Part shown: in pieces, positions 41,201 through 52,012 of the stretch
Layout of the letters: the number at the start of each line of letters is the position of its first letter
How positions within the stretch are numbered: the stretch's first letter is position 1
NCBI RefSeq assembly: GCF_000003815.2
Contig: NC_049996.1
Location: 3,519,144 to 3,583,143 of the forward strand
DNA length: 64,000 nt
From: Branchiostoma floridae
Taxonomy: Eukaryota > Chordata > Leptocardii > Amphioxiformes > Branchiostomatidae
Direction of reading: 5' to 3'
Notes under the pieces: generated by a model
What the model saw: the letters and a program-made list of their open reading frames with translations, nothing else
Told to the model about the DNA's origin: nothing
Databases searched by the model: none
Program-made: the position numbers and the translations under genes

Positions 41201-43613
41201 CATCCGGCAATGCCTGGCTAACAAGACCGTGTACATGCAAGGTATATATCAGTAGTGTTCTAGTGGTCAGCAGTTCTAGAGTATCAATACTATTATAGCT
41301 ACTTGTAGATAGTTGGAAGTACGTGTAAAGTCTAGGGGTACCGGTACAATACCGTTTTTTCTTAATGGACCGGTCCAGGAAAACCGGACCTGAAAAATTC
41401 TGTGGACCGGATAATGAACCTATTGGAAAATGAACACATACTATGATCAGCCATTCACACGTTTCGGGGCTTACCGGTCGAGGACAATAACAAGAACGAA
41501 GTACTTAGAGTATATATATTGAAGTTTTACAGCCAATAATACAAAGGTAGTTGTCCTTGTAGGATTTTAAAACGCCAGTTGGAGTCGAATACTCAAAAAA
41601 GACTTCTTTGTTGCGAACTGGATCATTGTTTTGAGTATCGTCCCTTCACAACTTTTCACATGCTGAATCAGGTCCAGGTCCAGGTCCAAACTGGGACCTG
41701 ATCATCTGGACCTGAACCGGACCTGGACCTGAAGTTTCATTCTGTATCGGCACCTACCCCTAGCTAACGTTCACTGTGTTGACTTAACCTTCGCAGGGAA
41801 GATTCTATTGTCAGAGCTGTGTGATTGTATAACTCGGGAAGTCTTGGGTGGATGATATTCTGTACTAATATGCTCGTACGTGTTGACAAGGGTAACAAAC
41901 GCCCCCTAGTCTCTTTTAATACGGTGCTGCAGTGGAACTTCCGGTTTTGATATCTATCCATATTTGATGCCATCCATATAATCAAATAAGCATGGCCTAA
42001 CATATCGTATTCAAATTTTATAAATGTTCAACGGCAACATATTTTCATATATGTTTCAAACATGTTTCTATATCCTAGGTGACTCTACCATTAGGCAATG
42101 GTGCGAGCGTTTGCAGAAGGTTGTACCGCTGCACAACGACGACAGAACCATGGATTCTGATGGTTTGCCAATCTTTTCTTTAAGACTTACTAGGACTCTT
42201 TTGGTCAACAACACGTTTTCGAATAAGCAGCATGTACAACGGTGTCCTGGATACTTTCTTTTTCTGACAAAGCCAAAAAATTGACATTTAACCTTATCCA
42301 GACTGGGCTTTTTGGCATTCCCTTTCCTGGGTGGGGGTGGGGCTCATTTGCCCCCCCCCCCCTTTCGTAATTTCAAAACGGCTTACTGTACGATCATCAA
42401 ATTGACAGAAAGTGATGTGCTCATTAAGGTTTTTATTTCTGAAATTTTGATATCGTTATGACGTAGCATGACGTAATTATGACATCTTTGATTGACTTTA
42501 TTTGCTAAATCTGGGAATTCCCATAATACCAAAAGAAATCACACAAAATGTTAACACTAAAGGGTTTCTTATCAATAGTTAAGTCTTCTAAGACTTTTGT
42601 TGTGAAAGGCCAACTTCATGACGTCAAAATGACGTCATGAAATGACGTCATATGTGTTTCAGCTATCACTTTCAATCCGCCATCTTGGATCATCAACCTA
42701 AAATGTCTAAGTATTGATACATGTTTGTCAACATATATCCCCAAAGCCCCACAGAAATGGATCATGGATTGAAAAACGTTCCCATGAATGTTTTTTTTGT
42801 AAGAAAATACAAAATTATAGTAAAATCCGATCAAAAATAAGCTGATTATACTTCTTATCATGATACGGTCGGCCATCTTGGATTCTGACCGATTACGTCA
42901 TATCATTAGCATTAAATTCACCCCCGTGAACTACACGACAGGGCGTCTTTTCCAACTTGGGACCTAAGCCTAAACGGGAGGCTTAGATACATGCGACGAT
43001 CCAAAGAATGCCTTCAATTTTCAATCGTTTGATGAATGAGACAACGCTGTAAGGAAGATGACTAACCCGTAATTGGTACATTTTTGTTGCAGTTTTTCAA
43101 GTAAGTCACAACCTCCAGTGGAACATCTCTGTTCGCTTCCGGTTCCATCACCTTCCAGTACAATTACGAGCTTGGGTAAATTTTCATGGCTACCATTACA
43201 CTGTTGATGAGCTAGACGCCGCCCAAGGAGGCCCAAATATGGTGATAGTCCTAAGTTTGTGGTCCCACTTTACGAAAGAGCCACTGGACATGATTCGATC
43301 TCGTCTGTACGCCATACGGGGCGCCATACATCGTCTCCTGCGCAGGAGTCCCGGCACGCGAGTTTTCGTGAGAACTGGGACAACGCGACAACACAAGGGA
43401 GGACTGTTGGAGTACTACCTGCTAAATAGCGACTGGCTAGCTTACGAAATCACGGAGGCGATACGAGAAATATTCCGGGAGGATCCAGACGTGGTCGTGT
43501 TGGACACGTGGGACATGAGTGTTTGTCAGCCGGGGGAAGACAACGTTCACCCAGATCAAACAATGGTGGACAATCTACTTAACAGGCTGTTGTCTCATAT
43601 CTGCCCAAACTAA
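38202..43613 (+). CDS. NXPE-family protein (neurexophilin/PC-esterase), six exons, 541 aa
   Basis: Exons 38202-38267, 38875-39282, 40267-40580, 41009-41241, 42079-42162 and 43093-43613 sum to 1626 bases, exactly 542 codons with the stop, and all phases agree. The protein is a type II membrane protein with an N-terminal hydrophobic segment (VSATGVLIMISMTAWWIFYL). It has a neurexophilin-like domain (GDVLTVKVVARDKEGRPKTY..GGDFFRVRL, then LVHPSEAV, about 90-200) and a Cys-rich linker. A C-terminal PC-esterase domain holds G341-D-S-T and, near the end, DNVH (Asp518, His521), completing a Ser-Asp-His triad. NXPE proteins are Golgi/secretory; NXPE1 has been linked to sialic-acid O-acetylation, so glycan acyl transfer is a reasonable inference. 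Length matches the family (about 550). Polyadenylation signals follow at 43743. Confidence 0.88.
38875..39282 (+). CDS. NXPE exon 2
   Basis: Acceptor TCCTACAG|GCG, donor TTTCG|GTGAGT, 136 codons. It finishes the anchor (AWWIFYLRF) and encodes most of the neurexophilin-like domain. Confidence 0.85.
39830..40058 (-). mobile_element. Penelope-like element 3' fragment
   Basis: Minus strand: RGVKEAIYIRAHPPSLN and GGRYRLPSTFDPLL to a TAG at 39925-39923, the usual C-terminal end of a Penelope-like ORF after its GIY-YIG domain. The typical 3' trailer CTTGAGAAGGATCAGAGGAC..GAAAGCTTGTTGGTAAGCGC follows. It is strongly 5'-truncated and lies in intron 2 of the NXPE gene. Confidence 0.75.
40267..40580 (+). 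CDS. NXPE exon 3
   Basis: The acceptor at 40266 (GATCCAG|CTT) gives LVHPSEAVKVLQRLR in frame, a family signature. A later AG at 40284 would lose those residues. Donor CAAAAA|GTAAGT, phase 2. It contains the cysteine-rich linker (CDFSQPEANGTWICEKP). Confidence 0.8.
41009..41241 (+). CDS. NXPE exon 4
   Basis: Acceptor CCACACAG|GCC, donor TGCAAG|GTATAT, phase 1. It encodes GHWSGKVWKSAVCNVRVFTK, the lead-in to the esterase domain. Confidence 0.85.
41331..41761. mobile_element. non-autonomous DNA element with CTAGGGGTA ends
   Basis: Ends CTAGGGGTACCGGTAC and GTATCGGCACCTACCCCTAG are imperfect inverted repeats. Near the right end are several GGTCCAGGTCCAGG/CCGGACCTG units in both orientations. 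No coding capacity. In intron 4 of the NXPE gene. Confidence 0.6.
42079..42162 (+). CDS. NXPE exon 5 (nucleophile exon)
   Basis: Acceptor TATCCTAG|GTG; begins with the GDSTIRQW nucleophile motif. I place the donor at GATG|GTTTGC (42163) because it alone gives the phase needed by exon 6 and the expected spacing to NLQW. The open frame itself continues further, so this donor is the least certain junction. Confidence 0.65.
42619..42650. promoter_or_regulatory. three TGACGTCA sites in 32 bases
   Basis: Exact TGACGTCA (CRE/ATF consensus) at 42619, 42630 and 42643, in intron 5 of the NXPE gene. It could be an enhancer or a remnant of a TGACGTCA-bearing mobile element. Confidence 0.4.
43093..43613 (+). 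CDS. NXPE exon 6 (C-terminal esterase segment)
   Basis: Acceptor TTGTTGCAG|TTTTTC, ends in TAA. It encodes LQWNISVRF, GGPNMVIVLSLWSHFTKEP, a LLRRSPGTRVFVRTGT strand and the terminal WDMSVCQPGEDNVHPDQ with the Asp-His pair. Confidence 0.85.
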
Positions 43614-43742
43614 GAGGTTTGGGCAGGTGTATGGCTATTATGATTTGCATCTTTAGTATATTTTGATGTATGTCGAAACCCATTTCATGATTTCCCCCTG
43701 TTTATGGACTCATACCGGACTTATGCTGTCCCATGTATTTGA

Positions 43743-43764
43743 AATAAATAAAAAATCCAATAAA
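43743..43764 (+). terminator. polyadenylation signals of the NXPE gene
   Basis: Three AATAAA hexamers at 43743, 43747 and 43759, about 130-150 bases after the stop codon. Confidence 0.6.
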
Positions 43765-43879
43765 GAAACAGTTCTGCTGGAGATGTTTTATTTTATATTG
43801 CAAGAGAATTGTTATGCTACCACGTACACGTACAGTACGTACCTTAGAATATATGCATTAGAATTCGAATCTTGAAAAA

Positions 43880-44880
43880 TGAAAATAAACAATTGTTTTG
43901 GGAGGTACAATAGTAATAAATACGGACGTGGCTTACAAAAAGCGTACGGAAAAAAGTGGTTGTCGCAGAGGAACAATTGAAGCAAATACACAACTTTGGA
44001 GAAATTTGCTCGTTCATCTTGGACGGTGCTCGATGCTGCAAATATTGTCTGATTCCTAAAGTTGCATAGTGATTGAGGGTAAAACGGCCATGTTGTTGCC
44101 AAAAATGCAATCTCAGAACTGTTTCCTTATTCATTGTCAATGACATTTAGGCAGAACTGATTAAGCTCTACAAATTCGGTGTGTCTATCAACCTATTTCT
44201 TGGTGTCCAGAGGTGACAATAAAAGCAAATGCACAAATTCAGGACCAAGGATGCTATGAACACGCGAGTTCAGAAGACAACATGGAGTAAACAACCTGGA
44301 AAATGTAAATATTCAAATAGGCAAATTCAAACAAGAAAACCTTCTCTCATAAAGTAAGACACAATCAACGTATTTATTAATATTGTACCTAACAAAACAC
44401 TTGGTTGATCACAGTTTGAGATTAGAATTTCCATGCATAGATTTTAGGCTCATACTGTTTAGGGTCTAAACCCCATACATGTTGTCGCAGAGCAATTCAG
44501 AGCCTAACATTTTGAAAAACAAGTCGTATTAACATTATCACAATTATACCAAAGTACATAAGTAGCGAGTATAAAGTGTCTGTCATTTAGAAAACCGTGA
44601 TATTCTCTTAATCAACTATGCAGATGAAGTCCTTATTTGCTAGTCAACAAAAGATTACGTTGGTCTTCAACAACGTTACGTACAGAAATCATCAACGTTC
44701 GTTACTGCCTTCTTGAATTATCCTGTGTCAAAGTTTGCAACTAAAAGGCCCCTGCAGTTCCAACAGAAAGCTGCTAGAGGGCCCAAGCGTATGTCACTTC
44801 ACAGCATATCAAATATCAATAGCATATCAAATATCCACGACTTTTTACCTATGATGCCCATGGTTACAGATACACGTACC
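43880..44880. other. no gene seen between NXPE and the right duplication arm
   Basis: AT-rich; only short, overlapping open frames on either strand without family resemblance or splice context. Confidence 0.5.
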
Positions 44881-44999
44881 CGAAACCATAACCTTTTTGT
44901 AGAAGGTAATAAATTTCCATAATCATGAAGCTTTGCTCAGACAATTAACCCCACCCTATACGTATATGACTAATCCAATCTTGTTTGTCACATTTTGAC

Positions 45000-45120
45000 G
45001 GAAAATCTACCCAACGTTCGCAGCTGACAGACACAAGTGCCACTAGAAGACCAAAACCTTCTTTCTGACTTGCCAGCCCGGAAAGGACGAACTGAAGCTA
45101 TTAAGACTAGCTTAAAAGGT
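45000..45120 (+). other. non-coding first exon of right LRR gene
   Basis: Homologous to 32856-32960. Donor CTTAAAAG|GTAAGT at 45120/45121, with an alternative AAAG|GTGAGT twelve bases later, the same twin-donor arrangement as in the left copy. The 5' end is estimated. Confidence 0.55.
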
Positions 45121-45316
45121 AAGTTTAAAGGTGAGTATAGTTTTGTTCAGCCATACTTCATTTTCTAAATTGCGTATCTTGTAACTTACTGTAAGTCAAT
45201 GTAGGTCTGTGGCGCTTGACATGGCAAAAATCAGGAGTGTGCAGTATATTTGAGTTTGAAGCTGAAAACAATCATATAATCTAGTAACACATTGGAAGAC
45301 AGAACGCATGTTCATT

Positions 45317-46627
45317 TTTATTTATTTATTTATTTATTCACATATATTTTGCGAGTATGAGGCGGAAAGCACAAATTGCTTATATTAAGCCTTCTACTCA
45401 AGAAACATACGCATAAAACAAGAATAGTAAACGACATTACATACATAAGTACAAAATGGATAACAGAAAAATAAATTTAAACAAGACAAGTTGGTGCTGA
45501 ATCAATTAGGAGAACCTGCCTGTACAATGGATATAGGTAATGACAAGATCAAAAATGTTACAGTTCTGTTGATGTGAGAGAGATGTTGATCCTGATAACA
45601 GTAAAGTACATAAAGTAGTGTCGTTGAGGTGCTTTAGGTCTACTATAATATTTGAGACAGCCGATAACAAAGAACTTCTTTGGCTAGTATAGAGTGTGCA
45701 GTGTAGTAGATAATGTTCGGTTGTTTCACAATGATAGCCGCATTTACATGTAGGATAATCAATACAATGGTGTTGAAATAGATGGTAGTTTAACTGACTG
45801 AAGTTTAGACGGAGCCTTGTAAGATGAACTGCGGAACGACCTTGGCCATGAGAGAAATGGGAGTATTTTGTCGACTTGTTGAATAGTGAGTCCAGCTCTT
45901 TTTTGAAAGTGTTGATCGAAAGGACGGCTTTAGCATTCGTAGGCAGTTCATTCCACAAGTGAACAGTTGAAGGTAGGAAGGATCTTTTATACTTTTCAGT
46001 TTTACAGGCAATGGAAGTAAGGTTTTGGTTTGCGCGAAGGTTGTAAGGGACCGTATCACAGATACGTGGAGGGATAATATTATGTAAGTACAGTGGTGCG
46101 AGACCATTCATAATTTTCCAAAACTGAATCAACTGATGCTTTTTCCTTCTGTCCGCTAGTGTGTCCCATGCAACCTCGGCTAACAAGCTCTCATGTTTAG
46201 TGCCTCTCATGGCTCCGGTACAAACTCGTGCCGCGGCCATCTGGACAGACTCAAGAAGATCACAATCTTTGCCGAGAAGGCCACACCAAACAATGTCAGC
46301 ATATTCAAGTAATGGACGAATCATAGTGACATACAGAGTTTCTAATGTTCCCCGAGGAACAAAATATGATATCCTCTTCAGAAGATTGATTCGCTTCATT
46401 GCCTTGGTAATCAATGTAGACACGTGATATGACCAGGACAAGTCACGTTTCAAGTTTAAGCCCAAATGCTTGTGAGAGTCAACTTCCTTAAGCACAACTC
46501 CTTTAAACACTAATGGTGGGTGATAGACTTTGACCCTTTTCATGGAGAATGTCATCAGTTCAGTTTTAAGGGGATTAAAAGTTACCAGCCACTGGTCCGA
46601 CCATTCACCCACCATTCTAAGATCATG
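45317..46627 (-). mobile_element. 5'-truncated non-LTR retrotransposon (CR1/L2-like), 11-bp target duplication
   Basis: The minus-strand frame 46615-45506 (369 codons) is the C-terminal part of a non-LTR reverse transcriptase: TFNPLKTELMTFS, HKHLGLNL..DLSWSYHV, RPLLEYADIVW. A thumb-like helical region and a terminal zinc-type motif (CKCGYHCETTEHYLLHC) follow. The 3' end has an A-rich (AAATAAAT)n tail at 45317-45340. GCATGTTCATT flanks it at 45306-45316 and 46628-46638. The left arm has the empty site at about 32630-32650. It lies antisense in intron 1 of the right LRR gene. The endonuclease and the front of the RT are missing, so it is dead. Confidence 0.9.
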
Positions 46628-46638
46628 GCATGTTCATT

Positions 46639-48639
46639 ATTGGGAGTAGTTCGTGGTGAATTTGAAATTCTACAATTTACAGTATTACATGTGCCCCACA
46701 AGTTGGATAAGGTAAAGATACATAGCTACAGTTCTATAAAGCTGATCTACTGAATACAAGGGCGCATAGTATGGGATGAAAATAAATTGCTTTGTGCTCA
46801 AATTGTCGATTCAGGTTCAAAATTAAGTTGGAACACCGGCATTGTTATTTGACTTAATCGAATTAGATAACACATAGTCTTGGTTGTTTGTTTTTTAAAT
46901 CGAAAGCTTCTACATATTGCACTCGGAAGGTTTTTGTATGCAAACGCAAGTTTGGTATTTTGCGAAAATCTGAACTAGATAAAGTTCCAGATACCTAAGT
47001 TCTGATGATAATTTGTTTTCACTCAAACTTTAGATGTACTGAAAATATCGATTTCATTATCCCAATGCTATAGAATTTGTTTTCAGTTTCATTCAAGATT
47101 GATGTCCACATTATCAAAAATGTGAAAGAACCCAAAAGTGCGTCAAAAAGCAATGCCAAATCTTTTTCTTTCGGTTTATGTCAGCAAATCGTAAGATTCT
47201 AAAAAAAAAGAAACACGTTACATGCAAAAGTATAATCTATCAGGGAGAAAAAGAATAACTTAAGATTGATATTCAAAAATTTCGAATCAGACAATTAGCC
47301 AGCCATCGTTTTTATCATCATCATTACTTATTGTTAATTATTACTATTATTTGGTAGGTAAGACTACTAGGAGAGGTGTTTTTTCACCAGTTTTGTCTTT
47401 CACACCATTTGATGTTGTTTGTTTATGGTTGAATACATAAATAAATAAATAAGTAGATAAAATGTTTACATGTTAGTGTTGTTGATGTAATAGCGAAGTA
47501 CGTGACAGCATCTACTGAGTGTGAAATACATATTGATCAATATTGGTATGCAAATAGGCCAAGCTCAGACTAATTTAGAACTGTTTGTCACGCAGTGTAT
47601 GAATAAATTTTAAGGTGTAAATGATCAGGGCTTGTACAGCCTTACCATACATTTATTGAATGGTCATCATAGACATTTGACGGACCCCATTGCATGCTGG
47701 GAGACGCTGTGTTCTATGGGTAATGCAGAGGGCAAATATATCATTACCATAATGTTCTTATATAATTACAAAACACACACACATATTACGTACATTCAAG
47801 GGGTGTACAGAAAGTGTGAAATGGAGCGAAGTGGAATGTAATTTTTTATTCCATTTCGAATCTTCTGTACATTCCATTTCGTTTCGTTTCATTCCATTTT
47901 GTGGGATTTTACGCCGAAGATGGCGTGTTACGTCGAAGGGTGGTTATAGGAGCTATATAGGTACAGATACAGATTCGATTTCAGTTCGTTCCATTTCGTC
48001 CCATTTCGTTCCCGTTCGTCCAATTTCTTAATTTCGGTCTACCAATCTCGGGTGCGCCCATATTTTCCTGTGTCTCCTAGCATGGCATGTAGTAGGATTG
48101 GTGAAAAGCTCTTTTTTCCCTTTAAAAGCATCAATTGTAACATGGTATAAAGCAAAATGGGGAGAGTTTGTCTTCCTCTGCCATTTTTTGTTTCCATTTC
48201 AATTCCATGACAAATTGCTTTTAAAAATTTGTGATAAGCTGATAAATATACCTTCATGCTATTTAGCCATGATGGCTCGGTATGAGATATGTCAGTATAA
48301 TTTATTTCCTTTTACAATAGATCAAGAAATTCTTGTTGTGATCAGATGCGGTCAAACTTTGAGGTTTCTATTTCCATATTTATATATCAGTTCCTTTTGA
48401 ATTCAAAGATATTTGTTTACATGAACTACAATTTGAAAGAACTCAGTGTAAAATATTCACACATTATATGTCTGTAGCCACGATACCAGCCATGCTACCT
48501 AGTGCTCATAGTGTATTGTCTTGTTACAACCTGAATAAAGTAAAGTAAAGTGTAAAATATGACCCCCCCCCACCCCCCAAAAAAGAGTACAAAATGCGTC
48601 CTTTCAGTACTGTTAATTCTTCTTCCATTTTGGTGGTAG
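46639..48639 (+). other. rest of intron 1 of right LRR gene
   Basis: Homologous to the left intron, including an ATTCCATTTCGTTTCGTTTC-type simple repeat near 47865-48030 and CA-rich sequence near 47770. No other gene. Confidence 0.55.
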
Positions 48640-48649
48640 GGTTGGCAAC

Positions 48650-51600
48650 ATGGGAAGAAGGCTACGACACAAGCTGATTTTCCTCCTCCTCATCGCCAGC
48701 ATGAAGCCCAACACGCCAGAAGCTAGCTGTGCATGTCGTACTTCATGTTGCAAATGTCCCCACAGAGGCCTTACCAGCATTCCACAGATCCCAACATCTA
48801 CCTATAAGATAGATTTGAGCAATAATCAGATAGCTGGCATTCCGTCCAATACATTCTCAAATCTACCCAAGCTCCAACAGTTGTGCCTGAACTATAACAA
48901 GATAACCAGTATTCAAGCTGGTACATTCTCAAATCTACCCGAGCTACAACGGTTGTACCTGAGCCTTAACAATATAACCGGTATTCAAGCCGGTGCATTC
49001 GTAGCTCTACCCACTCTCGAATTACTTCAGCTGTCCTATAACCAATTAACTCACATCCAATCGGGTACATTCGGATATCTGCCTGGGCTTGAACAGTTGC
49101 AGCTAAACTTTAACAACATAAGTAATATTCAGGTTGATACGTTCTCCAAACTACCCCATCTCCGCATTTTGGATTTGAGTTTAAACAAGCTGATTGTAAT
49201 TCAGGCTGGTGTATTCTCAAATTTACCAAAGCTGCAAACTTTGAAACTTAATATCAACCAGATAATTAACATCAAGCCTGGTACGTTTTCGAATCTACCC
49301 AACCTCGAACGCTTGTTCTTGAGCTCCAACAAGATACCCAGTATTTATGCTGGTACATTCTCAAACCTACCCAAGCTTAAAAATTTGCAACTACATTTAA
49401 CTCACATCCACTCTGGTATATTCTCAAATCAACCCCGACTTGAGATTATAAATCTTTCCTTTAACAATCTGACTAGAATTCAGACGGGAGAATTCTCAAA
49501 TCTACCCCAGCTAAAACGGTTGTTCCTGAATTCTAACAAGATAACCAGCATCCAAGCCGATGCATTATCAAATCTACCCAAGCTCGCATATTTAAAGCTG
49601 TCCTCCAACCAGATATCTGCCCTTCCCGAGCCATATTATGAAATATTGGGATCCATTTCTAGATTATATATCAACGAAAACCCCTGGCAATGTGATTGTA
49701 GAATGGTGGCCATTATGAAAAAACAGATCCACTCATTAATGACACAGATAACATGTGCCCAACCTGCTAGACTCTTGGGGAAAAAACTCCAAAATGTCGA
49801 TCCCAAGGATCTGATCTGCAATGACCGAACCAAATCAACTCCTACACCTATCCAAGCCCCAATCAGTACATCTACATTGTCAACATCTTCACTTGGTACT
49901 ACAGAAAGGAGAACTAGCCCAACACCTAATGTTCCGGGCTCAACTGTAGCCTTTGTCACACTACCAGTTAATATGAAAACCCCAGCCAGCGCATCTGTAG
50001 TAACAGCATCTTTGTTTAGCATATCAAATCCTCCAGACTCCGCAGTGTCCTTTGCCACACTACCAGTTGATATGAAATCCCCAATGTCATCTGTAATGTC
50101 AACATCTTCTCTTGACAAAGCAGAAAGTAAGACTAGCCCAATACCTAATTCCCCAGGTTCTATCGAGGCCTTTTCCACACCATCTGTTGATAGAAAAGCC
50201 TCTTCAGTGTCAAAATCTTCATTTGGCAATTCAAGCCCAACGCCAAATCTTACAGGCCCTCCTTTTGCATTTGCCACACGACCAGTCAATTGTCACAATG
50301 GCACTGTCAAATCTCACTATCATTGGTATTTCAAACGCAAAGTTGACTCGACACTCTCTGAAGATGTGCAGACAAACCTAATAGTTACGGCACCAAATTC
50401 AGACGTAATTGCTACCAAGGGTACCTCAGATGGATCCGGCACTAGTCCCATCTTTGTTGTTATCATTTCATCTGTCGTTGGTTCAGTCATAGTAACTCTC
50501 GCTGTTGTCATCCTTCTCGTGGTTTGGTACAAGAAGACAGGCAGAAATCCTCTTTCGCGCAAACGATTTAAATTTGTCTCCAACAACTTTTACAAATCCG
50601 CAGATACTGCAGTGACCAGTGGTCAGAAAGAAAAGGGTCAGTCCCAAGCCATCACTGAATCCAACACAAACACCCCAGCTGGTGTAGTGACCAGTGGTCA
50701 TGATCACCAGTATGAAGACATAGACCGACATACCAACCTAAGGCAGGGTCAGTCGCAGACAATCACTGAATCCGACACAAACACCACAGTTTCTATAGTG
50801 ACCAGTGGTCGTCATCAGACGGGTCAGGGCCAGGCTCAGGTCATCACTGGCTCCAACACAAACACCACATCTGCTGTAGTGACCAGTGGTAATTATCAGA
50901 CAAAGATGAGCCAGTCTCGTGCCATTGTTGAAACTGGAAATCTATCTTATGGTACAGGGCAGACTGCCTCAATGCAAAGTTCTCTGTACAAAGCAATGGG
51001 GCAGTCTAAGACCATTACTAAATCCACCACCACCACAGCTGCTGTAGTGACCAGTGGTCATGAGCAGTCAGGACATGGTCAGTCTCAAGCTGTCATTGAA
51101 ACTGGAAATCCATCTTATGGCACAGGGCAGACTGCCTTAGTACAAAGTTCTCTGTACAAACCCAGTGGTCATGATCAGGCAGAGCAGGGTCAGTCTCAGG
51201 CCATCACTGAATCCAACACAAACACCACAGCTACTGTAGTGACCAGTGTTCATGATCAGACGGGGCAGGGTCAGTCTCAGGCCCTCACTGAACCCAAGAC
51301 AAACACCACAGCTGCTGTAGTGACCAGTGGTCAGGGTCAGACAGAGCAGGGTCAGTCTCAGGCCATCACTGAATCCAACACAAACACCACAGCTACTGTA
51401 GTGACCAGTGTTCATGATCAGACGGGGCAGGGTCAGTCTCAGGCCATCACTGAACCCAAGACAAACACCACAGCTGCTGTAGTGACCAGTGGTCAGGGTC
51501 AGACAGAGCAGGGTCAGTCTCAGGCCATCACTGAATCCAACGCAAACACCACAGCTACAGCAATGACCATCACTAAATCTAACACAAACGCCACGGCGGC

Positions 51601-52012
51601 TCTAGTTACCAGTGGCCATAATCAGATAGTGCAGGGTCAGTCTCAGACCATCACTGAATCCAACACAAACACCGCCAGTGGTCATGATCAGAGAAGGGCC
51701 AGTCTTAAGCTATCATTGATGCTAGAAATCCCACTTATAACACAGGACGGACTGCCTCAAAGCCAGTTGAACACAAACACTGAAGCTGCCGTAGTGAATA
51801 GTAGTGGTCATGATGATCAGACAGGGCAGGGTCAGTCTCAGTCCATCACTGAATCTAACACAAACACCATAGTTGCAGCAGCTGTAGTGACCAGTGGTCA
51901 CGATCAGTCAGGACATGGTCAGTCTCACGCTATTGTTGAAGCTGAAAATGTATCTTATGGCACAGGGCAGACTGCCTCAAAGCAAAGTTCTCTGTACAAG
52001 CCAATGGGATAG
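48650..52012 (+). CDS. LRR transmembrane receptor (right paralogue), 1120 aa
   Basis: The exon begins at 48640 after TGGTGGTAG. Signal peptide (HKLIFLLLIASM), LRR N-cap, twelve LRRs, LRR C-cap (NPWQCDCRMVAIM) and an extended Ser/Thr/Pro stalk with four repeats of the SPTPNVPGSTVAFVTLPV type (two in the left paralogue). Then a conserved membrane-proximal NCHNGTV..YHWYFKR, a membrane segment (about 601-625) and a tail of about 490 residues with some 13 imperfect 27-residue repeats, a YEDI motif and SYGTGQTASMQSSLYK segments. LRR 9 is 3 residues short (LQLHLTHIHSGIF) and has lost its consensus Asn. The stop is TAG where sibling units have CAG (MGQS), so the tail was shortened by a nonsense change. 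Likely a surface recognition receptor; ligand unknown. Confidence 0.9.
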   Translation: MGRRLRHKLIFLLLIASMKPNTPEASCACRTSCCKCPHRGLTSIPQIPTSTYKIDLSNNQIAGIPSNTFSNLPKLQQLCLNYNKITSIQAGTFSNLPELQRLYLSLNNITGIQAGAFVALPTLELLQLSYNQLTHIQSGTFGYLPGLEQLQLNFNNISNIQVDTFSKLPHLRILDLSLNKLIVIQAGVFSNLPKLQTLKLNINQIINIKPGTFSNLPNLERLFLSSNKIPSIYAGTFSNLPKLKNLQLHLTHIHSGIFSNQPRLEIINLSFNNLTRIQTGEFSNLPQLKRLFLNSNKITSIQADALSNLPKLAYLKLSSNQISALPEPYYEILGSISRLYINENPWQCDCRMVAIMKKQIHSLMTQITCAQPARLLGKKLQNVDPKDLICNDRTKSTPTPIQAPISTSTLSTSSLGTTERRTSPTPNVPGSTVAFVTLPVNMKTPASASVVTASLFSISNPPDSAVSFATLPVDMKSPMSSVMSTSSLDKAESKTSPIPNSPGSIEAFSTPSVDRKASSVSKSSFGNSSPTPNLTGPPFAFATRPVNCHNGTVKSHYHWYFKRKVDSTLSEDVQTNLIVTAPNSDVIATKGTSDGSGTSPIFVVIISSVVGSVIVTLAVVILLVVWYKKTGRNPLSRKRFKFVSNNFYKSADTAVTSGQKEKGQSQAITESNTNTPAGVVTSGHDHQYEDIDRHTNLRQGQSQTITESDTNTTVSIVTSGRHQTGQGQAQVITGSNTNTTSAVVTSGNYQTKMSQSRAIVETGNLSYGTGQTASMQSSLYKAMGQSKTITKSTTTTAAVVTSGHEQSGHGQSQAVIETGNPSYGTGQTALVQSSLYKPSGHDQAEQGQSQAITESNTNTTATVVTSVHDQTGQGQSQALTEPKTNTTAAVVTSGQGQTEQGQSQAITESNTNTTATVVTSVHDQTGQGQSQAITEPKTNTTAAVVTSGQGQTEQGQSQAITESNANTTATAMTITKSNTNATAALVTSGHNQIVQGQSQTITESNTNTASGHDQRRASLKLSLMLEIPLITQDGLPQSQLNTNTEAAVVNSSGHDDQTGQGQSQSITESNTNTIVAAAVVTSGHDQSGHGQSHAIVEAENVSYGTGQTASKQSSLYKPMG
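51218..51545 (+). repeat. 162-bp higher-order repeat in the receptor tail
   Basis: Two 81-base units (..TSVHDQTGQGQSQ.. and ..TSGQGQTEQGQSQ..) form a dimer that is itself repeated almost exactly, so the coding array grew recently by dimers. Confidence 0.8.

Noticed and set aside
43812-44146. Two overlapping 96-100 codon minus-strand frames
   Set aside because: No domain, no splice context, and low-complexity aromatic-rich sequence typical of AT-rich DNA.
49636-50289. 217-codon antisense frame over the right LRR gene, and similar ones over the left
   Set aside because: Antisense shadow of repetitive Ser/Thr-rich coding sequence, with no family resemblance.
28446-52012. Lamprey-type variable lymphocyte receptor system
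   Set aside because: The genes are complete with LRRs, membrane segment and tail. No arrays of unassembled LRR cassettes flank them, so no evidence of somatic assembly.
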